Positions 41,213-50,333 of a DNA stretch of 64,000 nucleotides are shown here, piece after piece; positions within the stretch are counted from its first letter, which is position 1, and every line of letters begins with the position of its first letter. The DNA is taken from NCBI RefSeq assembly GCF_947494055.1, contig NZ_CANLTR010000004.1:1-64000 (forward strand), in the 5' to 3' direction. Below the pieces are notes generated by a model, which worked only from the letters and a program-made list of their open reading frames with translations, was not told the origin of the DNA and ran no database searches. The DNA comes from an uncultured Jannaschia sp. (GTDB lineage: Bacteria > Pseudomonadota > Alphaproteobacteria > Rhodobacterales > Rhodobacteraceae). Both the position numbers and the translations under genes were made by a program.

Positions 41213-42621
41213 ATCCGGCAACCGGCGCGTTTGCCGAGGATCTTCGCGGAGATCTGCCCGCCGAGACGTTCCGCGATCTCGAGCCGCGCTACCTGGAGGA
41301 GCCGCGGGGTCGCTGGGCCGGGTTGGACGGCCTGCTGCTCGCGCCGCGGAACGTGGCGGAGGTCGCGACCATCGTTCGCGCGGCCTCGGCGGCGTCGGTG
41401 CCGGTCATCCCCTATGGCGGGGGAACCGGTCTCGTGGGCGGTCAGGTCTCGGGCGACCTGCCCGCGCCGGTCATCCTGTCGCTGGAGCGCCTGAATACGG
41501 TCCGCAACGTGGACGCGACCGAGAACGCGATGGTCGTGGAAGCGGGCGTGCCGCTCCAGACCGCGCAGGAAGCGGCGGAGGACGCGAACCGGCTGTTTCC
41601 CATCTCCATCGCCTCGCAGGGCACGGCACGGATCGGCGGGATCCTCGCGACGAATGCGGGCGGCGTGAACGTCCTGCGCTACGGCAATGCGCGCGACCTC
41701 TGCCTCGGGGTGGAGGCGGTCCTGCCGGACGGCTCGATCCTGCACGGGCTGTCGCCGCTGCGGAAGAACAACACCGGCTACGACATCCGACACCTTCTGA
41801 TCGGGGCGGAGGGGACGCTCGGGATCATCACCGCGGCGACGCTGAAGCTGGTGCCGCGCCCGGTTCGGACCGGCGCGGCAATGCTCGTGGTCCGTGATCC
41901 CTCAGCGGCGCTCGACCTGTTGAACCTCGCGCGGGACCGGATCGGGGAGGCGGTCTCGGCCTTCGAGCTGATCGGGCGCATGGGCCTCGACTTCCTTGCC
42001 GCGACGATGCCAGAGGTGCGCCGTCCGCTCGGCAATCCGGAGTGGTGCGTGCTGATCGACCTCGGCATGGGCGCGACCGGCGATCCGGCACAAGCGCTGG
42101 AGGGCCTGTTCGAGGCCGCGTTCGAGGCCGGGCTCGTCAGCGACGGGGTCGTCGCCCAGTCCGAGCAGCACCGCGCGGCATTCTGGCAGGTGCGGGAATC
42201 GATCCCCGAGGCGAACCGCCGTATCGGTGCCGTCAGCAGCCACGACATCAGCGTGCCGATCGCGGCGATCCCGGGTTTCATCGCAGAGGGCGCAGAGGCG
42301 ATCGCGCGGATCGGGGCGTTCCGCGTCAACTGCTTCGGCCATGTCGGCGACGGCAACCTGCATTACAACGTCTTCCCGGTGGAAGGCCGCAGCGGGGCCG
42401 ATCATGAGGATCAGCGCGACGCGATCAAGAAAGCCGTGCACGATCTCGTCCATGCGCATGGGGGCTCCGTCAGTGCCGAGCACGGCGTGGGACGGCTCAA
42501 GGTCGGCGATCTGGAGACCTATGTCGATCCGACGAAGCTCGCCGCGATGCGGGTGATCAAGACCGCGCTGGACCCGATGGGTATCATGAACCCCGGGGCG
42601 GTGCTGCGTACGATCGGCTAG
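41209..42621 (+). CDS. FAD-binding oxidoreductase (GlcD/D-2-hydroxyglutarate dehydrogenase type)
   Basis: A 470-residue flavoprotein of the VAO/PCMH family. FAD-binding elements are PYGGGTGLVGGQV (about 66-78), GTARIGGILATNAGGVNVLRYGN (about 140-162) and LLIGAEGTLGIITAATLKL. The metal-binding His of the substrate domain lies in CFGHVGDGNLHYNVFP (about 380), and EHGVGR and IMNPGAVL follow at the C-terminus. Likely oxidises a D-2-hydroxyacid (2-hydroxyglutarate, lactate or glycolate) and passes electrons to ETF or a quinone. The exact substrate cannot be read from sequence. Confidence 0.9.
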   Translation: MNPATGAFAEDLRGDLPAETFRDLEPRYLEEPRGRWAGLDGLLLAPRNVAEVATIVRAASAASVPVIPYGGGTGLVGGQVSGDLPAPVILSLERLNTVRNVDATENAMVVEAGVPLQTAQEAAEDANRLFPISIASQGTARIGGILATNAGGVNVLRYGNARDLCLGVEAVLPDGSILHGLSPLRKNNTGYDIRHLLIGAEGTLGIITAATLKLVPRPVRTGAAMLVVRDPSAALDLLNLARDRIGEAVSAFELIGRMGLDFLAATMPEVRRPLGNPEWCVLIDLGMGATGDPAQALEGLFEAAFEAGLVSDGVVAQSEQHRAAFWQVRESIPEANRRIGAVSSHDISVPIAAIPGFIAEGAEAIARIGAFRVNCFGHVGDGNLHYNVFPVEGRSGADHEDQRDAIKKAVHDLVHAHGGSVSAEHGVGRLKVGDLETYVDPTKLAAMRVIKTALDPMGIMNPGAVLRTIG

Positions 42622-42634
42622 TCCGGAAAAGGGT

Positions 42635-42660
42635 GCGCCCTGTCGGGGGGGACAGGGCGC
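42635..42660 (+). terminator. terminator-like hairpin after the GlcD-type oxidase
   Basis: A perfect 10-bp stem, GCGCCCTGTC (42635-42644) with GACAGGGCGC (42651-42660), 14 bases after the stop. G-rich rather than U-rich afterwards. It could act for either strand. Confidence 0.5.
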
Positions 42661-42761
42661 TGGGGGGAATGGGTGGCCGTCTGCAAGGCGCCCACAAGAA
42701 GCTGTTTCGCAGACATTGGTTACCAAGAGATTAACGTAGCGGCATCTTCAGAAGCGATGAT

Positions 42762-43298
42762 TCATGCCCCATCGAACTGGCAAAGCGCGTGGACATGCAT
42801 GCCCGTCGCGTCGAGAGCCGCCCGGCCTCCGAGCGCCGGCAGGTCCACCACGAAGGCGCAGCCGACGATCTCCGCACCGAGCCGTTCGAGAAGCGCCAGC
42901 CCCGCCTGCGCAGTCCCGCCCGTCGCCAGCAAATCGTCCACCATGAGCACGCGCGCGCCGGGCGCGAGGGCATCGCGATGCACCTCCAGCGTCGCGGTGC
43001 CGTATTCGAGGTCGTAGGCCTGCTCCCAGGTCGGTCCGGGCAGCTTCCCTTTCTTGCGGATCGGGACGAAGCCGCAGCCGAGCTGATGCGCGATCGCACC
43101 TCCGAGGATGAAGCCCCGCGCCTCGAGGCCCGCCACGGCGTCGATTCTCGCGCCCGCGAAGGGATCGAGAAGTTGATCCACGCAGAGCCGCATTCCCCGT
43201 GCGTCCGCGAACAGCGTCGTCACGTCGCGGAACAGGATGCCATCGTGCGGGAAGTCGGGGATCGTGCGGATGTAGTCGCGGACGGTCTTGGCCTGCAT
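42762..43298 (-). CDS. apt: adenine phosphoribosyltransferase
   Basis: Salvages adenine to AMP with PRPP. The 178-residue type I PRTase has the 13-residue PRPP motif [14 protein letters not shown] (about 123-136) and [18 protein letters not shown]. The flexible loop region is KKGKLPGPT. Start at the ATG of MQAKTVRDY; the upstream extension is inside mtnP's end. It lies 38 bases after mtnP in the same direction, so the adenine released by MTAP can be reused directly. Confidence 0.96.
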   Translation of the reverse strand: MQAKTVRDYIRTIPDFPHDGILFRDVTTLFADARGMRLCVDQLLDPFAGARIDAVAGLEARGFILGGAIAHQLGCGFVPIRKKGKLPGPTWEQAYDLEYGTATLEVHRDALAPGARVLMVDDLLATGGTAQAGLALLERLGAEIVGCAFVVDLPALGGRAALDATGMHVHALCQFDGA

Positions 43299-43336
43299 GT
43301 GTCGGGTTCCCTTGGTCTGGGGTCGGGGATGACCGG

Positions 43337-44212
43337 TTAGGACGGAGCGTCGCCTGTCAGCAAGCGCCCTGCAATGCCGTGGAGGCGCTCGACCATCGCC
43401 GGATCGCGGGCTTCGGGCGCCGTTATGACGGCGTGGTCGAGTGCGGTTTCGCATCCCGCGTCACAACTCGCGCCGAGATGCCCGGGCAATGCGGCGACCA
43501 GTCCCGCGGCGCGGGCGACGTTGCCATGCAGCGTCTCGATGATCTCCGTGATCTGCACGCTGCCGTGTTCGGGATGCCAGGAATCGTAGTCCGTCACCAT
43601 GGCCACGCTTGCATAGTGCAGCTCCGCCTCCCGCGCGAGCTTGGCCTCCGGCATGTTGGTCATCCCGATCACGTCGCAGCCCCAATCGCGGTAGAGGCGC
43701 GACTCGGCCAAAGTCGAGAATTGCGGCCCCTCCATGACGAGGTAGGTCGCACCTTCGTGTACCTTCGCGCCAGCCTGCCGCGCAGCTTTGGCGCAGGCCC
43801 CGGACAGCGCGGGACAGACCGGATGCGCCACAGAGACATGCGCGACGAGGCCGGGGCCGAAGAAAGACTTCTCCCGCGCGAAGGTCCGGTCGATGAACTG
43901 GTCCACGATCACGAAATCGCCCGGTGCCATCTCCTCCCGGAAGGAGCCCACGGCGGAAACGGAGACGAGGTGCGTCACGCCCGCCGCCTTCATCGCCGCG
44001 ACGTTCGCACGGTAGGGCACGGAACTGGGCGTCTGGACATGGCCACGGCCATGGCGGGGCAGGAACACCGTGCGGGTGCCGTCGATCCGCCCGTGCAGCA
44101 GGGCGTCGGACGGGGCCCCGAACGGCGTCGCGACCTCGTGCCATTCCGCATCCGCCAGCTCGGCGATCTGATAGAGACCGGATCCGCCGATGATTCCGAT
44201 GACTGGTTCCAT
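43337..44212 (-). CDS. mtnP: S-methyl-5'-thioadenosine phosphorylase
   Basis: Phosphorolysis of methylthioadenosine to adenine and methylthioribose 1-phosphate. The 291-residue trimeric PNP-family enzyme has [46 protein letters not shown] and [18 protein letters not shown]. The substrate loop is [29 protein letters not shown] (split here into overlapping motifs). With apt it forms a two-gene methionine/purine salvage operon. Confidence 0.95.
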   Translation of the reverse strand: MEPVIGIIGGSGLYQIAELADAEWHEVATPFGAPSDALLHGRIDGTRTVFLPRHGRGHVQTPSSVPYRANVAAMKAAGVTHLVSVSAVGSFREEMAPGDFVIVDQFIDRTFAREKSFFGPGLVAHVSVAHPVCPALSGACAKAARQAGAKVHEGATYLVMEGPQFSTLAESRLYRDWGCDVIGMTNMPEAKLAREAELHYASVAMVTDYDSWHPEHGSVQITEIIETLHGNVARAAGLVAALPGHLGASCDAGCETALDHAVITAPEARDPAMVERLHGIAGRLLTGDAPS

Positions 44213-44346
44213 GCGCGACCCCTTTCGTCTCGTCGCGCAAACCCTGACTCCGTGCGATCCGTGCCGCAATGGGCGGAGGGGTGTCGCCCCCCTTGATTCC
44301 CTGCTAGGGGCATCGGCAAATCCGAACCTTGCGAAAGACCTGAGCC

Positions 44347-45954
44347 TTGAACAGCAGCTTGCTGGCGAGATTTGCCGACCGTTTCGAGGGGCCCGACCTG
44401 CGCGTGGCCCCGACCTCCAAGCTCGACGCCTCCGTCCTCCGGGTCGAGGTGCTCGCCGGCCTGACCGTCGCGCTGGCGCTGGTGCCGGAGGCCGTGGCCT
44501 TCGCCTTCGTCGCGGGCGTGCCGCCGCTGGTCGGTCTCTACGCGGCCTTCATCGTCGGCCTGATCACCGCGCTGATCGGCGGGCGGCCGGGCATGATTTC
44601 GGGCGCGACCGGCGCGCTTGCCGTGGTGATGGTGAGCCTCGTCGCCGCCTTCCCGCCGGGGGTGGGCGTGCAATACCTCTTCGCTACCGTCGTCGTGATG
44701 GGAATCATCCAGATCTTCGTCGGTCTCATGCAATGGGGCAAGTTCATCCGCCTCGTGCCGCACCCCGTCATGCTCGGCTTCGTCAACGGCTTGGCCATCG
44801 TGATCGGCAAGTCGCAACTCGACTTCTTCCGCACCGAGGGCGGGGCATGGCTGCCGCCGGAACAGCTGCTCCTGGTGCTCGGGCTCGTGGTGCTCACCAT
44901 GGCGGTGATCTGGGGTCTGCCGAAGCTGACCAGCGCGATCCCCGCGCCCTTGGCCGGGATCGGGGTGACGGCGGCAATCGTGATCGTCCTGGGCCTGCCG
45001 GTCCCGAACGTGGGCGATCTGGCAGACATTTCGGGCGGACTGCCGCAATTCGGGCTGCCGGACGTACCCTTCGATATGGAGACGCTCCGGTTCATCCTGC
45101 CGTACGCGCTCATCCTCGCGGCGATCGGCCTGATCGAGAGCTTGCTGACGCTCAACCTCGTGGGCGAGATCACGGGTCAGCGCGGCGGCGCCTCCCAGGA
45201 ATGCATCGCGCAGGGCACGGCGAACACCGTCACGGGCTTCTTCGGCGGCATGGGCGGCTGCGCGATGATCGGGCAGTCGATGATCAACGTGAAGTCCGGC
45301 GGCCGCACGCGCATCTCGGGCATCGCCGCGGCGTTGTTCCTGCTCGCCTTCATCCTCGTCGCCTCGCCGCTGATCGAGCTCATCCCGCTCGCGGCGCTCG
45401 TCGGCGTGATGTTCATGGTGGTGATCGGGACCTTCGCATGGAACTCGCTCAAGATCCTCGCCCGTGTCCCGCGGGTGGATGCCGTGGTGATCGTCCTCGT
45501 GACCATCGTGACCGTGGCCACCGACCTCGCCATCGCGGTCGTCGTCGGCGTCATCATCTCGGCGCTGGCCTATGCCTGGCAGAACGCGACGCGCATTCGC
45601 TCCTCGACCTACCGCACGCCGGAGGGCGCGAAGGTCTATCAGATCAAGGGCCCGCTCTTCTTCGGCTCCGCGACCGGCTTCGTGGAGATGTTCGACCCGG
45701 AGAACGATCCCTCCGCCGTGATCGTGGACTTCGCCGAGAGCCGTGTCGCCGACCAGTCGGCGCTTCAGGCGATCGAGGCGGTCGCCGCGAAGTACGAGGC
45801 GGCGGGCAAGCGCATCCAGCTTCGGCACCTGACGCGCGACTGCCACAAGCTCCTGCGGCGAGCCGGGCATCTCATGGTCGACAGCGCGGACGACCCAGAC
45901 TATGCCGTCGCGGCGAATTACGGTGTGCGGACGGGCATTCTCGGCGGTCACTGA
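44347..45954 (+). CDS. SulP-family anion transporter with STAS domain
   Basis: A 535-residue inner-membrane transporter. The SLC26/SulP core of about 11-14 hydrophobic helices includes VALALVPEAVAFAFVAGVPPLVGLYAAF (overlapping the SulP signature) and MISGATGALAVVMVSLV. FFGGMGGCAMIGQSMINVKSGGRTR follows around residue 300. A C-terminal STAS domain (about 420-515) carries VIVDFAESRVADQSALQAIE. Could carry sulfate, bicarbonate or dicarboxylate. The assigned start is a TTG; no better codon is seen. It is divergent from mtnP. Confidence 0.9.
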   Translation: MNSSLLARFADRFEGPDLRVAPTSKLDASVLRVEVLAGLTVALALVPEAVAFAFVAGVPPLVGLYAAFIVGLITALIGGRPGMISGATGALAVVMVSLVAAFPPGVGVQYLFATVVVMGIIQIFVGLMQWGKFIRLVPHPVMLGFVNGLAIVIGKSQLDFFRTEGGAWLPPEQLLLVLGLVVLTMAVIWGLPKLTSAIPAPLAGIGVTAAIVIVLGLPVPNVGDLADISGGLPQFGLPDVPFDMETLRFILPYALILAAIGLIESLLTLNLVGEITGQRGGASQECIAQGTANTVTGFFGGMGGCAMIGQSMINVKSGGRTRISGIAAALFLLAFILVASPLIELIPLAALVGVMFMVVIGTFAWNSLKILARVPRVDAVVIVLVTIVTVATDLAIAVVVGVIISALAYAWQNATRIRSSTYRTPEGAKVYQIKGPLFFGSATGFVEMFDPENDPSAVIVDFAESRVADQSALQAIEAVAAKYEAAGKRIQLRHLTRDCHKLLRRAGHLMVDSADDPDYAVAANYGVRTGILGGH

Positions 45955-45963
45955 CCGCCGGAA

Positions 45964-46563
45964 TCATCCTGGCCGTTCGAGCGAGAACACGTCCGTTACG
46001 CGGGCGTAATCCTTGTAGCCCAGCCGGGCGAGCGGCTGAAACGCGGTCACGTCGAAGCGTCCGTCGCGCAGGCAATCGTCCCGCAGATGCACGCCCGTGA
46101 CCGCACCGAAGACGGCGTAGTTCGCCTCCCCGGGCAGTCGGACGATGTCCGTCAGGCGGCATTCCAGCGAGGCCGGCGCGTCCGCCACGCGGGGGCAATC
46201 GATGGTCGTGCATTCCGCCTTCGTGGCGCCGGCTTCCGCGAATTCGTCGACGCTCGCGGGATAGCTGCCAGAGGAGGCGTTCATCACGTCCCGCGCGGCG
46301 TATTCGACGATGTTGACGCAGAAGACCTTCGCCTCCCGGATCTGCGCCACGGAATCTTTCGTTCCGTCGCGATCCGGCTTGGCCGAGGTCGAGGCGAACA
46401 TGACCTGCGGCGGCAGGTAGGCGACCGCGTTGAAGAACGAGTACGGCGCGAGGTTGTCGCCCGCTGCGCCGCGCGTGGAGATCCACCCGATCGGCCGCGG
46501 CGTCACGACGGCGTTGAACGGATTGTGCGGCAGGCCGTGGCCCTCCTCGGGTCGGTAGAACAT
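45964..46563 (-). CDS. flavin reductase family protein
   Basis: FMN-binding split-barrel protein of 199 residues, close to the flavin reductase/DIM6-type family. It shows FNAVVTPRPIGWISTRG at the N-terminus, APYSFFNAVAYLPPQVMFAS, and FCVNIVEYAARDVMNASSGS. The start ATG at 46563 has GGAG six bases ahead; an ATG four codons upstream is possible. The electron-accepting partner is unknown. It converges on the SulP gene (10-base gap). Confidence 0.87.
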   Translation of the reverse strand: MFYRPEEGHGLPHNPFNAVVTPRPIGWISTRGAAGDNLAPYSFFNAVAYLPPQVMFASTSAKPDRDGTKDSVAQIREAKVFCVNIVEYAARDVMNASSGSYPASVDEFAEAGATKAECTTIDCPRVADAPASLECRLTDIVRLPGEANYAVFGAVTGVHLRDDCLRDGRFDVTAFQPLARLGYKDYARVTDVFSLERPG

Positions 46564-46653
46564 CGCGGACTCCATTGCTGTCGCGGCGAGGACTAGCCGT
46601 CGACCCGGGGAAACGCCACAAGGGCCGCGATTTGGCGCACGACGGGGGGAGCA

Positions 46654-47169
46654 ATGGAGCTCAACCGCGAGACTGAGGACGACCGCTGGGAGGTCGAAGC
46701 CCTCTTCGACCATTGTTTCGCGCCCGGGCGGACGGTCCTGTCCTCCTACCGCCTGCGTGACGATGTGCCTCCGGCCCGAGATCTCTGTCTCGTGGCGCGG
46801 GGGCGGATGGGGGAAGTGGCCGGTGCGATCCGCTTCTGGCCCGTTCGCATCGCCGGTGCGCGTGTCCACGACGCCATGCTGCTTGGCCCGATCGCAGTAC
46901 ATTCGACACGGCAGGGGGAGGGGCTGGGCGCGTTTCTCATCCAGTCCGGGCTCGACCGGGCCGCCGTCGCCGGGGTGGAGCGAGTCCTCCTCGTCGGCGA
47001 CGCGCCCTATTACGTGCGGTTCGGCTTTTATGTCCTGCCGAACGTCGTCATGCCGCCGCCGACCAATCCGGACCGTGTGCTCGGCATCTGGGACTGGGAC
47101 GGCATCGCCGGCACGGTCGAACGCGCCATCTTGCCTTGCGACGCGCCGCGGCCCACATCTGATGCATGA
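46654..47169 (+). CDS. GNAT family N-acetyltransferase (YhbS-like)
   Basis: A 171-residue protein. It shows ALFDHCFAPGRTVLSSYRLR, VAGAIRFWPVRIAG, LGPIAVHSTRQGEGLGAFLIQSGL (acetyl-CoA pyrophosphate loop RQGEGLGA) and PYYVRFGF. Such proteins are annotated as predicted acetyltransferases; the target is unknown. GGGGGGAG precedes the ATG, and it overlaps the ecsC-type gene by four bases. Confidence 0.88.
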   Translation: MELNRETEDDRWEVEALFDHCFAPGRTVLSSYRLRDDVPPARDLCLVARGRMGEVAGAIRFWPVRIAGARVHDAMLLGPIAVHSTRQGEGLGAFLIQSGLDRAAVAGVERVLLVGDAPYYVRFGFYVLPNVVMPPPTNPDRVLGIWDWDGIAGTVERAILPCDAPRPTSDA

Positions 47170-47939
47170 ACGACAAGCTCACGCCGCCCCGCCGCGAACA
47201 GATTTTCCCGCCCCTCGACCGGGAGGCGGAGCTCCTGCGGCTCGCCGCCAAGATGCAGGCAGCGTCGGGGCTGGGCCTGCAGCTTCTCTCGGTGATCGGG
47301 TCGCAGGCCGAGAACATGCTCGACATGCTGCCGAAGCCGGTGCGCTCCGGGCTCGAGAAGGCGACCGCCACTGCCCTCGAGCAGAGCTTCAACGCCGCCG
47401 CACTCTCCCGCCGAGGACGGATTGGCGACACGTCGGACTGGCTGACTCGCGCGATCACCTTCGGCACCGGCGCCGCGGGCGGCTTCGGGGGGCTACCTTC
47501 GGCGCTGGCCGAGTTGCCGGTCACCACGACGGTCATGCTGCGCTCGATCCAGTCCATCGCCGACGAGCATGGCTTCGACCCCGCTTTGCCGGAGGTCCGC
47601 GCGGCCTGCCTGCGCGTCTTCGCCGCCGCGGGACCGCTGGACGACGATGACGGCACGGATCTGAGCTTTCTGACGCTGCGCCTCTCGGTGACCGGTCCCG
47701 CAATCCAGGGGCTCATCGCCAAGGTCGCGCCGCGCCTCGCCATTCCGCTGGGTCAGAAGCTCGCCGCGCAGGCCGTGCCGGTGATCGGCGCCGCCGCGGG
47801 GGCCGCGACGAACTACGTCTTCACCAGCTACTACCAGGAGGTTGCCCGCGTGCAGTTCGGCTTGATGCGGCTCGCCGCGCAAACCGGCGAGGACATGACC
47901 TTCCTCTCGGACGAACTGAAGTCGCGGATGGGCCGCTAG
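47166..47939 (+). CDS. EcsC family protein
   Basis: A 257-residue protein with the EcsC pattern: amphipathic helices at the start, GLEKATATALEQSFNAAA, a glycine-rich TFGTGAAGGFGGLPSALAELPVTTTVMLRSIQSIA (split hydrophobic segment about 98-132), and a second hydrophobic zone VPVIGAAAGAATNYVFTSYYQ (about 199-219). Relatives may be peripheral membrane proteins; Bacillus EcsC is encoded beside an ABC transporter but its role is unclear. Co-transcribed with the GNAT gene. Confidence 0.85.
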   Translation: MNDKLTPPRREQIFPPLDREAELLRLAAKMQAASGLGLQLLSVIGSQAENMLDMLPKPVRSGLEKATATALEQSFNAAALSRRGRIGDTSDWLTRAITFGTGAAGGFGGLPSALAELPVTTTVMLRSIQSIADEHGFDPALPEVRAACLRVFAAAGPLDDDDGTDLSFLTLRLSVTGPAIQGLIAKVAPRLAIPLGQKLAAQAVPVIGAAAGAATNYVFTSYYQEVARVQFGLMRLAAQTGEDMTFLSDELKSRMGR

Positions 47940-47953
47940 CCCTCGATCCGTGC

Positions 47954-48151
47954 TCAGGCGCGCCGTTGCTGCCGCATGCAGCGGCGGGCGAATTCGCGGG
48001 GATCCTCCAGACGAAGGGAACGGTCCGATGCCGAACCCGTGTTTGCGCCGCGGAGCGCATCGGGGCCGAACTCGTCCTCGTAACCGGTCCATTCGACCCA
48101 CTCGCCGTTCTTCCAGATCGCTGTCTGCATACCGTTCATGATCATCACCAT
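47954..48151 (-). CDS. hypothetical small protein (about 65 residues)
   Basis: A minus-strand frame with codon use like its neighbours. The product reads MVMIMNGMQTAIWKNGEWVE, then an acidic stretch (WTGYEDEFGPDALRG) and a basic C-terminus. It lies downstream of the arsR-type gene in the same direction, 75 bases away, so it may be read from the same promoter. I do not recognise the family. Start codon uncertain among several clustered ATGs. Confidence 0.45.
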   Translation of the reverse strand: MVMIMNGMQTAIWKNGEWVEWTGYEDEFGPDALRGANTGSASDRSLRLEDPREFARRCMRQQRRA

Positions 48152-48226
48152 CCGTGTTCGATTGTTGCGAAGATGTCCGGACATTCGGGCAACACGGGGG
48201 CAACGGCATGGAGAGGCGGAGAAGGG

Positions 48227-48550
48227 TTAAGCGTTCCTTTCCCGGGCCAGCAGCGCGTCGAGGGCGTCGACGTCGACCGGGTCGAACTGCCCGAAGCCCT
48301 GCATCCAGATACTGGCGTCGTGCAGCGCATCCGGCTCCAGCTTGCACCAGACGACCCGCCCCCGTCGCTCCTGCCGGATCAGTCCGGCCCGCGCGAGCAC
48401 GCCGAGATGTCGGCTGACGGCGGCGAGCGAGATGGCGAGCGGTGCGGCTACGTCGGTCACGGCCATGTCGTCCTCCAGCAACATCGACAGGATCGCCCGC
48501 CGCGTCGGGTCGGCCAGGGCCCCAAAGGTGCGTGTGAGCGCATCAGTCAT
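48227..48550 (-). CDS. ArsR-type winged-helix transcriptional regulator
   Basis: A 107-residue HTH_20-type repressor. It shows TFGALADPTRRAILSMLLEDDMAVTDVA at the N-terminus, recognition helix SLAAVSRHLGVLARAGLI, and wing RRGRVVWCKLEP. It lacks the CxC metal motif of true ArsR and belongs to the group often paired with an SRPBCC protein; no SRPBCC gene is adjacent. A perfect palindrome sits 42 bases upstream of its start and probably mediates autoregulation. Confidence 0.88.
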   Translation of the reverse strand: MTDALTRTFGALADPTRRAILSMLLEDDMAVTDVAAPLAISLAAVSRHLGVLARAGLIRQERRGRVVWCKLEPDALHDASIWMQGFGQFDPVDVDALDALLARERNA

Positions 48551-48591
48551 GCGTCTTGCAGTGCCTCCCGCGAGCTTCAGGGGTCAAGGAC

Positions 48592-48611
48592 GTTCAACCG
48601 GATGGTTGAAC
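48592..48611. promoter_or_regulatory. palindromic operator candidate for the ArsR-type regulator
   Basis: GTTCAACC (48592-48599), GGAT, GGTTGAAC (48604-48611): perfect 8+8 inverted repeat. The TTCAACC-N4-GGTTGAA form resembles operators I recall for the SRPBCC-linked ArsR group. Confidence 0.6.
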
Positions 48612-48687
48612 ATCACTTCGAGGCAAAGCGATCCGTAGCCAAGCTGCCTTGGCTCAAACTATTGAGAATATGAGAAACAAGCTTGCG

Positions 48688-48716
48688 TTGACTTGCCTGC
48701 CTGCGCGACCTAGACA
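48688..48716 (+). promoter_or_regulatory. sigma70-like promoter for the F0 ATP synthase operon
   Basis: TTGACT (48688-48693), 17-base spacer, TAGACA (48711-48716), 28 bases before the atpI ATG. This is among the best promoter matches in the window. Confidence 0.7.
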
Positions 48717-48743
48717 CCGCCCCGACATTCATGGGGGACTTCG

Positions 48744-49103
48744 ATGTCCGGCGATCCCGATGCCGACCGTATGCGCGCTCTCGAGGCGCGGATCGCGGCG
48801 GCGAAGGGGACGGAAACGAAGCACCACATGGACGAGCATCATTCGCAGGCGCAACTCGCTTGGCGCATGGTGATCGAGTTGGTGGCGGGCCTAGGCATCG
48901 GGTTCGGCATCGGCTACGGGCTCGACGCGCTGCTGGGGACGACGCCCTGGCTGATGGTCGTCTTCGTCCTCCTCGGCTTCGCGGCCGGTGTGAAGACGAT
49001 GATCGGCTCCGCGAAGGAGATACAGGGGCGGATCGGCGCGACCGAGGCCCTGAAGGATCCGGGCGCGGGCGCGTCCGGCTGGGCCGACGAGGACGACGAC
49101 TAG
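48744..49103 (+). CDS. atpI: ATP synthase-associated protein AtpI/AtpZ
   Basis: Helps c-ring assembly or magnesium handling in the F0 sector. The 119-residue protein has a polar N-terminus. Two membrane helices (about 40-58 and 68-87) lie within [20 protein letters not shown] and [19 protein letters not shown]. An acidic C-terminus follows. First gene of the F0 operon. Confidence 0.9.
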   Translation: MSGDPDADRMRALEARIAAAKGTETKHHMDEHHSQAQLAWRMVIELVAGLGIGFGIGYGLDALLGTTPWLMVVFVLLGFAAGVKTMIGSAKEIQGRIGATEALKDPGAGASGWADEDDD

Positions 49104-49166
49104 TCGCCTCTAGGGCAGGGACGAAGACCGGCCTCGCGGGGCGGTTGAACGGAGACGGGGATCGAG

Positions 49167-49967
49167 ATGGCAGAGGAAGTCCATACCGAAGGCGCCCTCG
49201 ACGCGCATACCGGCGGGCCGGATCATGGCGAAGGGGGCCTGAGCTTCCATCCGATGGACCAGTTCATCGTCCGTCCGATCTTCGGCGAGAACGGCGATCC
49301 GGTGCATTGGTACACTGTCACCAACGCGACCGTCTGGATGGCCCTCGCCGTCCTCTGCGTGCTCGGACTCTTCGTTCTCGGAACGCGCGGCCGCGCCATC
49401 GTGCCCGGTCGCATCCAGTCGATCGCAGAGCTGGCCTACGGCTTCGTCTACAAGATGGTCGAGGACGTGACGGGGCGGGACGCGGTCAAGTTCTTCCCCT
49501 ACATCTTCACGCTGTTCCTTTTCATCCTCTTCGCGAACACGCTCGCCTTGCTCCCGATGTCGTTCTCCACGACGAGCCATATCGCGGTGACGGCGGTGCT
49601 GGCCCTCGCGGTGTTCCTCACCGTGACGATCGTCGGTTTCGTGAAGAACGGGACGAAGTTCCTCGGGCTCTTCTGGGTGTCTTCCGCGCCACTCGTGCTG
49701 CGCCCGATCCTCGCGGTGATCGAGTTGATCTCCTATTTCGTTCGGCCCGTCAGCCACTCCATTCGACTCGCCGGCAACATCATGGCGGGCCACGCGGTGC
49801 TGAAGGTCTTCGCGGGGTTCGCGGCGATTGCGGCCATCGCGCCGGTCTCGATCCTCGCGATCACGGCGATCTACGGGCTCGAGGTGCTGGTCGCCTTCAT
49901 CCAGGCCTACGTCTTCACCATCCTGACCTGCGTGTACCTGAAGGACGCGCTGCATCCGTCGCACTGA
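49167..49967 (+). CDS. atpB: ATP synthase F0 subunit a
   Basis: Proton half-channel subunit of 266 residues. The essential Arg is in [17 protein letters not shown] (about 198); the last helix region reads [19 protein letters not shown], the other family landmark. Five to six hydrophobic segments. It follows atpI by 63 bases. Confidence 0.97.
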   Translation: MAEEVHTEGALDAHTGGPDHGEGGLSFHPMDQFIVRPIFGENGDPVHWYTVTNATVWMALAVLCVLGLFVLGTRGRAIVPGRIQSIAELAYGFVYKMVEDVTGRDAVKFFPYIFTLFLFILFANTLALLPMSFSTTSHIAVTAVLALAVFLTVTIVGFVKNGTKFLGLFWVSSAPLVLRPILAVIELISYFVRPVSHSIRLAGNIMAGHAVLKVFAGFAAIAAIAPVSILAITAIYGLEVLVAFIQAYVFTILTCVYLKDALHPSH

Positions 49968-50008
49968 CGGAAGGTTCAATCCAAGTTTCCATCGTAAGGA
50001 GAAAACAC

Positions 50009-50248
50009 ATGGAACTCGAAGCCGCTCAAGCTCTCGGCCAGTACGCGGGCGCCGGGCTCGCCGCCATCGGTTCGGGCCTCGCCGCCATCGGCGTGGGCAA
50101 CGTCGCCGGCAACTTCCTGTCGGGCGCGCTCCGCAACCCCTCGGCTGCCAACGCCCAGACGGCGACGCTCTTCATCGGTATCGCCTTCGCCGAAGCGCTG
50201 GGCATCTTCGCCTTCCTCGTCTCGCTCCTGCTGATGTTCGCCATCTGA
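50009..50248 (+). CDS. atpE: ATP synthase F0 subunit c
   Basis: Rotor-ring hairpin of 79 residues: two helices joined by the polar loop ALRNPSA (about 40-46). The proton-carrying carboxylate is Glu in [14 protein letters not shown] (about 62). The loop and Glu agree with proton-type alphaproteobacterial c subunits. AAGGAG lies eight bases before the ATG. Confidence 0.96.
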   Translation: MELEAAQALGQYAGAGLAAIGSGLAAIGVGNVAGNFLSGALRNPSAANAQTATLFIGIAFAEALGIFAFLVSLLLMFAI

Positions 50249-50333
50249 TCGGGACAGGCCCTATCCTTACGCTCGGCGGGCGGCCTCGACGGGGCCGCCG
50301 CCGCAGACCAACCGACCGGACGGGACGCGATAC

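Noticed and set aside
44190..46100. 636-codon plus-strand frame over the SulP gene
   Set aside because: Out of frame with the SulP transporter, whose helices and STAS domain are unmistakable; the alternative product is Arg/Gly-rich noise.
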